This document shows positions 5,987 to 12,311 of a stretch of DNA of 12,311 bases, in pieces; position 1 is the stretch's first letter, and the number at the start of each line of letters is the position of its first letter. This DNA comes from JBECKW01 sp040235505. GTDB taxonomy: Bacteria > Desulfobacterota > Desulfobacteria > Desulfobacterales > JAFDDL01. Both the position numbers and the translations under genes were made by a program. The stretch is taken from assembly GCA_040235505.1 (NCBI GenBank), contig JBECKW010000169.1, positions 1 to 12,311 of the forward strand. Direction: 5' to 3'. The notes beneath the pieces are model-generated. The model searched no databases. It was not told the origin of the DNA and worked only from the letters and a program-made list of their open reading frames with translations.

Positions 5987-6826
5987 TCATCCCTTGATAC
6001 CGGTCCGGGCGATACCCTTTACAAATCCCTTCTGGAAGATCAGAAACACCATCAACACCGGAATCACCATCAGCGTGCCGAAAGCCATGATATCCCCCCA
6101 CCGAACCGGTTTGTTCGCCGAAAAATAGCCCAGCGCCACCGGCAACGGCTGATAGCCTGGACCCCGGGTGACCATGAGCGGCCATAAAAAGACGCCCCAG
6201 TTCATCAGAAACGAAAGAATCGCCACGGATGCAAAGGCGGGTCTGGCCAGTGGTGCGGCTACGTGGAAAAAGGTCTGCAGCGGAGAGGCCCGGTCCATTC
6301 GGGCGGCTTCGTCGAGCTCCCGGGGAATCGAATTGAAGAACGTATAAAACAGGTAGATCGAAAAGGCATTGGCGATAAAGGGGACAATCTGTACCTGGTA
6401 GCTGTTGATCCAGCCGACGACGGTCATTTCAAAAAAAAGCGGCACCGCCAGCGCCTCGTATGGAATCACCATAAGGGCGATGACCACTGCCAGCACGGCT
6501 TCCCGTCCGCTCCACCGGAGCCGGGACAGGGCATACCCCGCCATGGAGTTGACCACCAGGCCGCTCAGCACGATGACCCCGACAATGAAGATGGAATTCC
6601 GGAGGAAACTGAAAAATTCGAGCTGCCCGAGTACGGATTTATAATTGGACCATGTCCAATCTCTGGACAGCAGGGCGCCCAAGCCCGAAGCCCTGGCAAG
6701 CACCTGCTCGTTGGGGGTCACACTCGCCGCCAGCATGAAAACAAGGGGCCAGACAAACACCAGCGCCACGAGTATCAGCAAACCGTAGGAAAGCAGAAGG
6801 TGCCGATTTTGGATGGATTTACTCAT
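5987..6826 (-). CDS. ABC importer permease, MalG/UgpE type
   Basis: This is a 279-residue inner-membrane permease with about six hydrophobic segments: roughly 11-33, 78-100, 110-132, 145-165, 198-220 and 248-266. The cytoplasmic EAA loop, which docks on the ATPase, is at 170-196 (ELDEAARMDRASPLQTFFHV). The usual Gly of the E-A-A-x3-D-G-A core is Arg179 here, from a CGG codon one base away from GGG; the first permease has the normal DGA. The reading frame stays open far upstream of 6826, but that part lies inside the first permease gene in another frame and is not protein-like. ATG 6824-6826 overlaps the preceding TGA by one base and starts the expected MSKSIQNRHL N-terminus. It pairs with the upstream permease to form the heterodimeric channel. 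Confidence 0.93.
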   Translation of the reverse strand: MSKSIQNRHLLLSYGLLILVALVFVWPLVFMLAASVTPNEQVLARASGLGALLSRDWTWSNYKSVLGQLEFFSFLRNSIFIVGVIVLSGLVVNSMAGYALSRLRWSGREAVLAVVIALMVIPYEALAVPLFFEMTVVGWINSYQVQIVPFIANAFSIYLFYTFFNSIPRELDEAARMDRASPLQTFFHVAAPLARPAFASVAILSFLMNWGVFLWPLMVTRGPGYQPLPVALGYFSANKPVRWGDIMAFGTLMVIPVLMVFLIFQKGFVKGIARTGIKG

Positions 6827-7740
6827 CACTGAATTTCCCGATGCTGCCTGACGCCGAAATGTTGAACCAAGGTCACCACACCCACGAAGATGAAAAACAA
6901 GACCGCCATGGCCGCCCCCAGACCGATTTGATTCCGCTCCCGGGAAGCGACAAAGGCCTGGTACAGGACCGTCGTGGTGGCGTTGTTCGGGCCGCCCCGG
7001 GTAAGTATCCAGATCTGATCGAATAACCGAAAGGCGAGAATGGTGGTCACCATGGCTACAAAAATCAGGCTGTTTCTGAGCTGGGGCATGGTGACATGCC
7101 GGAATCGTGCGACCCTTCCGGCGCCGTCGATGCGGGCGGCCTCGTACAGGGTTTCCGGAACGCCCTGAAGGGCGGCCAGTAGAATCACCATTTGAAACCC
7201 CACCCCCTGCCAGATTGACATCACCATGATGCAGGGCATCGCCAGATATCCGTTTCGAAGAAAATCGATGGGCGCTTGCACATGGCCGAAGGAAAACAGC
7301 GCCACGATCCGGTTCATGAGCCCCGTCGGTGCCGGGGCAAATATAAGCGCCCATACAACGGCCACCAATGCCATGGGATAGATCACCGGCATGAAAAAAA
7401 GTGTACGAAAGACCGACATACCCCGCAGGCGCTGATTCACCAGAAGGGCAAGCATCAGTGCCAGACCTGTCTGAACCGGCACCACCACCGCCGCAAACAT
7501 AATGTTGTTTAAAACGGCGCGTAGAAAATCGGAAGAAGTCAGCAGGTCAATATAATTGCCGAGTCCCTCCCACCGAAGGGGAAGCGGAGAATTGAAACGG
7601 TAGGTAGTAAAACTCAACCCGATCGCAACGACAAACGGAAGCACCATGAACAGTAAAAGACCGATCACGGCGGGAGATGCCATGATCCAGCCCCAAACCG
7701 TGTCTCCCCTGGGCAGCTTCATGCCCATGCTCCGTTCCAT
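6826..7740 (-). CDS. ABC importer permease, MalF/UgpA type
   Basis: This 304-residue inner-membrane permease has a first helix at about 18-42, then hydrophobic segments at about 78-102, 112-135, 168-190, 222-238 and 274-296. The EAA loop (YEAARIDGAGRVARFRHVTMPQL, 199-221) is canonical, including the DGA core. The length and the ILTRGGPNNATTT segment fit the UgpA subfamily rather than E. coli MalF, which carries a large extra periplasmic domain. It starts 11 bases after the binding-protein stop. The outer ATG (7740) has a poor ribosome site, whereas an internal ATG at 7720-7722 has GGAG seven bases upstream and would give 298 residues (MKLPRGDTVW...). That shorter start may be the real one. 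The gene ends in a TGATG overlap with the second permease. Confidence 0.94.
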   Translation of the reverse strand: MERSMGMKLPRGDTVWGWIMASPAVIGLLLFMVLPFVVAIGLSFTTYRFNSPLPLRWEGLGNYIDLLTSSDFLRAVLNNIMFAAVVVPVQTGLALMLALLVNQRLRGMSVFRTLFFMPVIYPMALVAVVWALIFAPAPTGLMNRIVALFSFGHVQAPIDFLRNGYLAMPCIMVMSIWQGVGFQMVILLAALQGVPETLYEAARIDGAGRVARFRHVTMPQLRNSLIFVAMVTTILAFRLFDQIWILTRGGPNNATTTVLYQAFVASRERNQIGLGAAMAVLFFIFVGVVTLVQHFGVRQHREIQ

Positions 7741-7751
7741 CCGCTTTTCTA

Positions 7752-9116
7752 CTACTTCCCTCCGCCCGATGGCGGATACCCCTCGTTCTGTTCGATATTT
7801 TCATCGATGATCCGAACCGCCCGGTCCAAGGTTTTCTTCACCGGTGCACCGTTCAAAATATCCCCCATGGCTTCCTGGAATACCGATGTGATCACGGGAT
7901 AGGCCGGTGTCCTGGCCCGGGGGACGGCACAGGTGTCGAGTTGTTCCACAAAAAGGCGCAGGGGTCCGCCGGGCCGGTAAAGCTGCGCTTTTTCAGCCGC
8001 CGTCCGGGTACCGGGAACCGCGCCGTTTGCTTCGGTCATGGCGAGGACCTCTGCACCGCTCATCAGAAAATCCAGAAACTTGGCCGCCGCTCCAGAATCC
8101 TTGCAGTTTCGCGTGATTCCCCAGCACCATGAGCCCATGGCCGTCCGCGTGCCGCCGCCGAAATCCGGCAGGGGGATCAACCGAAGCTTTTCCCCCAAGG
8201 CTTTGCTGTAGCGCGGGTATTCCCAGTGCCCGGCCCAGGAGAGGGCCACTCGGCCGTCGATAAACGCCCGTCCGTCGGTATTGGGGGCGATATATCCGGC
8301 CTTCATCCATCGTTGAAAATACTGAAGCGTTCTGACCGCAGCTTTGGAATTCAACACCCCGTCCGCGGACTGGTAATCAGTTGTGTCGATGAGCTGCGCT
8401 CCCCCGCTCACCAGGGCCGGGTAGAAAGCGTACGTCCACCACTCTCCCGTGTAATCCCGCTTGATGTCCAGTGCGTATCCATGGCCCCCATTTTGCCGCC
8501 CCTGTTTCGAAAGCCGCGCCAGGATTTCGTCGAATTCACTTACGGACCATGCGTCTTTGATGCCATGGGGGATGCGGATGCCGGCCGCCGTCAGCTGGGC
8601 CAGGTTCCCATAAAGGGCCAAACCCGAATCGAAAACCCCCACAGCGTAAAGACGGCCCTGGTAGGTTCCCTGGGCCTCGATGGAGGGAAGCAGCGAAGAT
8701 CGCACTTCGGCGGATATCAAGGAATCAAGGGGTTGGAGGTATCCTTTCCAGACATAGTTCGCGAGCATGGGACCGTCGAACTCCAGAATCCCGGGGAGTT
8801 CCCGGGTGGCCGCGGCCGACTGAACCTGAGTGTTGTAATCGGCCTCCGGAATTTCGATCAGCTCGATTCGAAAGGCTTTCTGGGATGCGTTGAACCGCGC
8901 CACCTGCTTCTGGAGGGTTTCCCATTCCACGGATTTGCCGTGATGCGCCCATGCCGTGAGCACGGTTTTGCCGGTATCGGCCTCCGCACCTTCGGACGCC
9001 GCATCTGGTTTGTCTCTACAACCGGAAAGGCTAAAAGCAACCAGGCAGATGATTAAAAGAAAAACCCAATTCGAAACCCGTCCGAATTTTCCATGACGTG
9101 TTGGAATTCTAAACAT
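7752..9116 (-). CDS. ABC importer substrate-binding lipoprotein (family 1, UgpB/MalE-like)
   Basis: The product is 454 residues. The N-terminus carries a lipoprotein signal: basic residues, a hydrophobic core (about 17-29) and lipobox LSGC with the lipidated Cys33. Residue 34 is Arg rather than Asp, so no inner-membrane retention signal of the enterobacterial kind is seen. The mature part follows the family 1 binding-protein plan: an early TVLTAWAHHG strand, PGILEFDGPML (108-118), a Trp/Tyr-rich hinge half (GEWWTYAFYPALVSGG) and RTAMGSWCWGITRN, where ligand-stacking aromatics would sit. The sequence suggests a sugar or glycerol-phosphate ligand but does not choose between them. It is the first gene of the operon. 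AGGAG lies six bases before the ATG, and a 220-base non-coding region upstream should hold the operon promoter. Confidence 0.92.
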   Translation of the reverse strand: MFRIPTRHGKFGRVSNWVFLLIICLVAFSLSGCRDKPDAASEGAEADTGKTVLTAWAHHGKSVEWETLQKQVARFNASQKAFRIELIEIPEADYNTQVQSAAATRELPGILEFDGPMLANYVWKGYLQPLDSLISAEVRSSLLPSIEAQGTYQGRLYAVGVFDSGLALYGNLAQLTAAGIRIPHGIKDAWSVSEFDEILARLSKQGRQNGGHGYALDIKRDYTGEWWTYAFYPALVSGGAQLIDTTDYQSADGVLNSKAAVRTLQYFQRWMKAGYIAPNTDGRAFIDGRVALSWAGHWEYPRYSKALGEKLRLIPLPDFGGGTRTAMGSWCWGITRNCKDSGAAAKFLDFLMSGAEVLAMTEANGAVPGTRTAAEKAQLYRPGGPLRLFVEQLDTCAVPRARTPAYPVITSVFQEAMGDILNGAPVKKTLDRAVRIIDENIEQNEGYPPSGGGK

Positions 9117-9336
9117 TGCCGGCTCCTGTCAGGTTTCCACAAGTTCGTTAACATAAAAGGGTGGGACAAGTGTTTATCAGTGTGTTAACCATTTGAATGT
9201 ATGACAACAAAATTTCAGAATGGATGTCAACCCCAGGAAACAATCTATGCCACTGAGTATTTCGGCCCTTGCTATCATGGATTTTCTTTCCCGGGGAGGG
9301 CATGAACCTTTTCGCTCGCATGAAACCTTCCGCGTT
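9117..9336. other. Non-coding leader of the ABC operon
   Basis: This 220-base gap lies between the acyltransferase stop and the binding-protein start. It holds a spaced inverted repeat (listed separately), the AGGAG ribosome site of the binding protein (minus strand, next to 9117) and an isolated minus-strand TTGACA at 9225-9230. The TTGACA has no good -10 at 16-18 bases, so I do not call a promoter. No terminator hairpin with a T-tract was found for the acyltransferase gene. Confidence 0.5.
9147..9189. promoter_or_regulatory. Spaced inverted repeat, candidate operator of the ABC operon
   Basis: GTTAACA (9147-9153) and TGTTAAC (9183-9189) are perfect inverted 7-base arms with 29 bases between them, and each contains the palindrome GTTAAC. 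Arm centres are 36 bases apart, about 3.4 helical turns, about 30-75 bases upstream of the binding-protein ATG. The position fits a regulator site, but no regulator gene is present to support it. Confidence 0.4.
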
Positions 9337-10695
9337 TTACTTCCCCCCCCCGCTCGCATCCTTCCCGTCTTTTTCATCCGCCTCAAAAAAGTGGGCGATA
9401 TGATTTCGGTACTGCATGGCCGCATGGTGGTTGAAGATAACGAACCGGTCGCCGTCCCTGGCGGTGATTCTTCGCTCCGGGGTGTTGAACAGCTCGAAGG
9501 TGCGATTGATAATTTCATCGGCGGAAATGATTTGGTTCCGATAATCGAGCATATAGCTCAAGTCCACCTGCCACTTTTTATTTCCGTAGCTCAGGTGACG
9601 CAGGCGGTCGCGGAGATCATCGATCCGATCCCTCATGCGGCTGATGGAAATCCTGGTGAGCTGCTCGTCAAATGCTGAAAAATAGATATTGGCCGGGAAT
9701 ATGGGCTGCATGGCCAATGATTTCTGAAACGTACTTTTCGCCAGGGATTTGGCGGCATTTTTTTTCTTGAGGCTTAAAAAGGGCTCTTTCAGGCCCGATG
9801 TGTCGATCTTTTTCGGCTCCCAGAACTTTATGGAAAGCTCCCCCTTGCGTTTGTTCCTGCAAAACGATTCCACCACATGCCCCAGATCCTTTAAATAAAT
9901 TTTATTCTTATCGGTGCCGGCATCCTGGAGTCGAAGCAGTTCCAGAAACAGTTCGTCTTCCAGAACCGGGGAATAAGCGATATTGACGGGAACAATATAG
10001 ACATCGACGCCGGCTGTCATGGACGCCTCGATATCCATTTGAAACGGCAGGTGATGAAACCCGTCGAATTTTCCGGTATAGCTCCGGCCGGTTTTCGTAC
10101 CCTCCTTTTTCATCAGCCCCATGAAACCGGACTTGACGCTCGAATACCCCGGAAAGGTGACATACATTTCTTTCTTCCGCACCAGGTGATATCGATACGC
10201 CTGGCTGAGGGTCAGGATGTCCTTTTTCCCGATGGTAACTTCCTCGCCGCTGGGAAGTTTCCGGGTCTGGGCCTCCCGAAATACCTTGAAGGCGCCCCGG
10301 TTGCTCAGGTAGTCGGCCAGGCTCAGCTTCCGGTTTCCCGCCGTGTGCTGAAACCCGGGATGAACGAAGAGCGGCAAAAGGTCGTTGAATACATCGATGT
10401 GATCGAGAAAGAGATTGTCACCGCCTTCGGTGACCACCCGCATGTCGTGTTCCAGAAATAGAATCGAGAGCAGCATGAAATCTGCTTCGCTGAGGTGGTT
10501 CGGTTTGAAGGTAATGGCACAATCGGGGTTCATTTTCCGAAGCCGTTTGACGGCGTCCAGACCCACCACCCGCATGTTGTAGGTGTTGCCCCGGGCCAGC
10601 CGGCAGACGGTGAGTTCCAGGGGTCCCACCTTCTGGTAGCGATGTTCGATCAGCGGGAACATCTGCTCCATTCTATTGAAAAGTTCTTCCTTCAT
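9337..10695 (-). CDS. PlsB-like glycerol-3-phosphate/1-acylglycerol-phosphate acyltransferase
   Basis: This 452-residue protein has the acyltransferase motifs in family order. Motif I is H-x4-D as PNHLSEAD (His67, Asp72), where the His/Asp pair is catalytic. A motif II-like block RGAFKVFRE (133-141) resembles the GAFFIRR block of PlsB. EGTKTGRSYTGK (198-209) resembles the EGGRSRTGK phosphate-binding block, preceded by FPGYSSVKSG. Motif IV is VPVNIAYSPVLED (235-247). Such enzymes move an acyl chain to glycerol-3-phosphate or lysophosphatidate at the inner membrane face. It is much shorter than E. coli PlsB (about 800 residues), so it represents a compact or divergent branch, and the exact acceptor is uncertain. 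ATG 10693-10695 has AAAGGGA just before it and GAGG further up. Near the 3' end the gene carries a run of nine G (minus strand). It lies 53 bases after the DUF3352-like gene. Confidence 0.8.
   Translation of the reverse strand: MKEELFNRMEQMFPLIEHRYQKVGPLELTVCRLARGNTYNMRVVGLDAVKRLRKMNPDCAITFKPNHLSEADFMLLSILFLEHDMRVVTEGGDNLFLDHIDVFNDLLPLFVHPGFQHTAGNRKLSLADYLSNRGAFKVFREAQTRKLPSGEEVTIGKKDILTLSQAYRYHLVRKKEMYVTFPGYSSVKSGFMGLMKKEGTKTGRSYTGKFDGFHHLPFQMDIEASMTAGVDVYIVPVNIAYSPVLEDELFLELLRLQDAGTDKNKIYLKDLGHVVESFCRNKRKGELSIKFWEPKKIDTSGLKEPFLSLKKKNAAKSLAKSTFQKSLAMQPIFPANIYFSAFDEQLTRISISRMRDRIDDLRDRLRHLSYGNKKWQVDLSYMLDYRNQIISADEIINRTFELFNTPERRITARDGDRFVIFNHHAAMQYRNHIAHFFEADEKDGKDASGGGK
9343..9351 (-). repeat. 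Nine-base poly-G tract near the end of the acyltransferase gene
   Basis: The plus strand reads C9, so the coding strand reads G9, encoding the three Gly of the final SGGGK. Loss of one G would lead into an open frame that runs to a TGA at 9177-9179, adding about 50 residues. Gain of one G would add about 20 different residues. The tract is directly visible; whether it varies is unknown. Confidence 0.6.
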
Positions 10696-10748
10696 TTATC
10701 CCTTTACCTCTGTGCCTTTGTGCCTTGCTTTCATGCCTTTGTACCAAT
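10696..10748. repeat. Short degenerate repeat in the gap between DUF3352-like and acyltransferase genes
   Basis: This 53-base gap contains TGCCTTTGT twice (10713-10721 and 10734-10742), plus a third partial copy (TGCCTTGC) between them. On the minus strand this reads as AAGGCACAAAGGCACAGAGG, a kind of phrase that recurs between genes in many bacterial genomes. The minus-strand GAGG in it may act in ribosome binding for the acyltransferase. Confidence 0.35.
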
Positions 10749-12311
10749 TCAAGTCCGATCCATCAACACCTGGACATCACTGCACACCCTGTCTTCTTCA
10801 ACATAAGCACGCCCACCGACGGCCTGGAACATGGAAAGCCCGTCGAGAAGCGGCATAACCCCCAGGGACACGACCTTCTGCATATTCTCGGCCTTATCCG
10901 GCTTTGCCATGGCCATCCAGGACATGCCCCAGGAAACGAGTTGCCTTGTTTTTGCGATAAGCCCTTCGGAACGAAGATAGAAGACCGAGTTGTTTTCCGA
11001 TGTCATGCTGTCTCCAAAGGCTTTGAAATGGGGATGGATTTCCAGGTTCCCGGCATCGGGAGCACTCAGCATGTTTTTGAGAAGCGCGCGGTTGACGGCC
11101 ACGGTGCAGAAGCTGTTTGAAAACGTATAGGCCGGGTTCAGCCCAGCCCCAAGCGGCAGGCTCACATAGTGAATGTCCGTGCCTGCATAGGACTCGTCTT
11201 CAATCTGCATCCCGGTCTGGCCGACCCGCCGACGGATCACCCCGTCGATCACCTCGGGCCGGGAGACTTCCGCAAACACCGCAAGCTCGGGAATCGGGAA
11301 CATTCCGTCCATGTTGATATCGTTTATAAGAACGCCGGCCTGGGAACCAAACGCCGCGATGAGCGTTTCAAGGTCCACCCCCGTCTTCTCGGCGAACATC
11401 TGTTTGAACTGCGAGAGGCTCGCCGGGGTCAGGCGGGGATCCTGCTGCATGTTTTCCCAGTAAAGCTTCAAATCAAACGTGTTCTGCCAGCCATATAGAA
11501 GGGCATTTACCGGCACGTATTTCAGCGTGGGGTTTTTCCCGGGGGCCTTGGCCAGTGATCGCGTGAGGTACGGCGACATTTTCTTTCTGTTGAGGCCGAC
11601 AATCATCTTCGAGCTTGCGATGGGGCCGCCATCGTCATACTCCGCGAGATTCACGCTTTCAATTCCCTGCAAATTCTCAAGCTGCATGTTCACCAGCTTT
11701 AAATCGGGATCGGCCGCCGCATTCTCTCCAATGGCTTTCCGAAAACCGGCAACGATTCCCTCGACATCGGCATAGGCCACCAGATCTGTTTTTCCCTCCT
11801 GATAGAGTGCCGCACAATGATGCCGGTAGGTTTCGGATGAAAGCAGGGAGGTTCGCTGGTTCCGGGATTGATCGAGACAGCTTTTGACGGGCGCACTGGA
11901 AAATCCGGCAATCATCAGGCCGTCCGCCAGGGCATAATAAAGGGGCTGGCCGTTCTCAAGCGGCAGGCGGTTGATTTTCCATTGTCCATATGCCTCGGTT
12001 TCCACCGAAAGCTGGGAGCCGAGCATGCTGCCGAGACTTTCCAGAATCCGGGTCGGCTGGGTTGGCCGGGAAACCATCACGACGGCGTCCAGAAGGGGTT
12101 TCACCTGGCCTGCCCGCAGCTTCTCCGGATCAAAATCGGTATTTAAAACCGCCATGGAAAAGTCTTTTCCGAACAGAACATTAAACCACATGCTCCCGGC
12201 AGCGGCTCTTATGTTTTCGATGGATCCAAGAAGGATCGGACGTTCGCTGGCCGAAACCCCCATGGCAATCAGAAGATTCGGCCAATCAATACCGCTCAGG
12301 GCCTTTCCCAT
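10749..12311 (-). CDS. DUF3352-like protein, N-terminus outside window
   Basis: The frame is open to the window edge. The last three bases happen to be an ATG on this strand, but the gene very probably begins further upstream. DUF3352-type proteins usually start with a signal or membrane segment and an LPADT-like block, which are missing here; the visible text starts at the stage (KALSGIDWP, LLGSIENI, FNVLFGKDFSMAVL) that follows it. The 520 visible residues show the family's alternating pattern of short hydrophobic strands and amphipathic helices (VYLRS-like FYLRSEGL, ALLYGWQN, ELAVFAEVSRPEVID). There is no catalytic motif and no membrane helix in the visible part. The function of this family is not established; an envelope role is a guess. 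It is followed on the same strand by the acyltransferase, which may form an operon with it. Confidence 0.65.
   Translation of the reverse strand: MGKALSGIDWPNLLIAMGVSASERPILLGSIENIRAAAGSMWFNVLFGKDFSMAVLNTDFDPEKLRAGQVKPLLDAVVMVSRPTQPTRILESLGSMLGSQLSVETEAYGQWKINRLPLENGQPLYYALADGLMIAGFSSAPVKSCLDQSRNQRTSLLSSETYRHHCAALYQEGKTDLVAYADVEGIVAGFRKAIGENAAADPDLKLVNMQLENLQGIESVNLAEYDDGGPIASSKMIVGLNRKKMSPYLTRSLAKAPGKNPTLKYVPVNALLYGWQNTFDLKLYWENMQQDPRLTPASLSQFKQMFAEKTGVDLETLIAAFGSQAGVLINDINMDGMFPIPELAVFAEVSRPEVIDGVIRRRVGQTGMQIEDESYAGTDIHYVSLPLGAGLNPAYTFSNSFCTVAVNRALLKNMLSAPDAGNLEIHPHFKAFGDSMTSENNSVFYLRSEGLIAKTRQLVSWGMSWMAMAKPDKAENMQKVVSLGVMPLLDGLSMFQAVGGRAYVEEDRVCSDVQVLMDRT

Noticed and set aside
6827..7354. 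Long N-terminal extension of the second permease
   Set aside because: This part overlaps the first permease in another frame and has low-complexity Gly/Arg/His text. The ATG at 6826 with the TGATG overlap gives the normal permease length.
7755..7769. Identical last residues SGGGK in the binding protein and in the acyltransferase
   Set aside because: The codons differ (mixed Gly codons against a G9 run) and the proteins are unrelated, so it is most likely coincidence.
8226..9056. Long plus-strand open frame opposite the binding-protein gene
   Set aside because: It is antisense to a well-supported lipoprotein gene, has no ribosome site or domain, and reflects codon-position bias of GC-rich DNA.
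1..12311. CRISPR arrays, tRNA/rRNA genes, IS elements, integrases, toxin-antitoxin pairs
   Set aside because: I looked for regular direct repeats, tRNA-like arms, transposase or recombinase motifs and small paired genes and saw none.

Overview
The window looks like part of a chromosome of a Gram-negative, sulfate-reducer-like bacterium (Desulfobacterota or a relative). This is inferred from an endonuclease-type MutL, a lipoprotein-anchored ABC binding protein, an EIIA/PII-like pair and a DUF3352-like protein. Nothing seen fixes the species. Most of the sequence is moderately GC-rich (one 60-base line at 7561 counts 53% G+C). A stretch from about 1640 to 3950, and another from about 4370 to 4570, is clearly AT-richer (the line at 3661 counts 33%).

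Layout. Positions 1-660 (+) hold the C-terminal end of MutL. After an 83-base gap with a candidate promoter comes a two-gene unit (744-1636, +): a PTS EIIA (PtsN-like) protein and a small PII-like protein, likely a signalling pair. The AT-rich block follows on the minus strand. Its main gene (1674-3530) is a fusion of an ExeA/GspA-type AAA ATPase with a complete carbohydrate esterase 4-type polysaccharide deacetylase. Upstream of it lie 418 non-coding bases with two dyads, then an orphan CheY-like response regulator (3949-4320) with a GTG start. At the right edge of the block sits a frameshifted scrap of a plus-strand gene (about 4539-4774), which looks like a gene end left behind by rearrangement.

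Positions 4787-9116 (-) are a four-gene ABC importer operon in the order binding lipoprotein, permease, permease, ATPase, the same order as ugpBAEC. Stops and starts are tightly packed. It is a CUT1-type carbohydrate or glycerol-phosphate importer of unknown substrate. Upstream, also on the minus strand, are a PlsB-like glycerophosphate acyltransferase (9337-10695) and a DUF3352-like protein cut by the right edge (10749-12311).

How the parts may fit: the importer and the PlsB-like enzyme would make sense together if the substrate were glycerol-3-phosphate or a glycerophosphodiester, but this is only a hypothesis. The ATPase-deacetylase fusion is the most unusual gene in the window. It joins two activities usually encoded separately in exopolysaccharide/secretion loci, and it lies in DNA of different composition from its neighbours.
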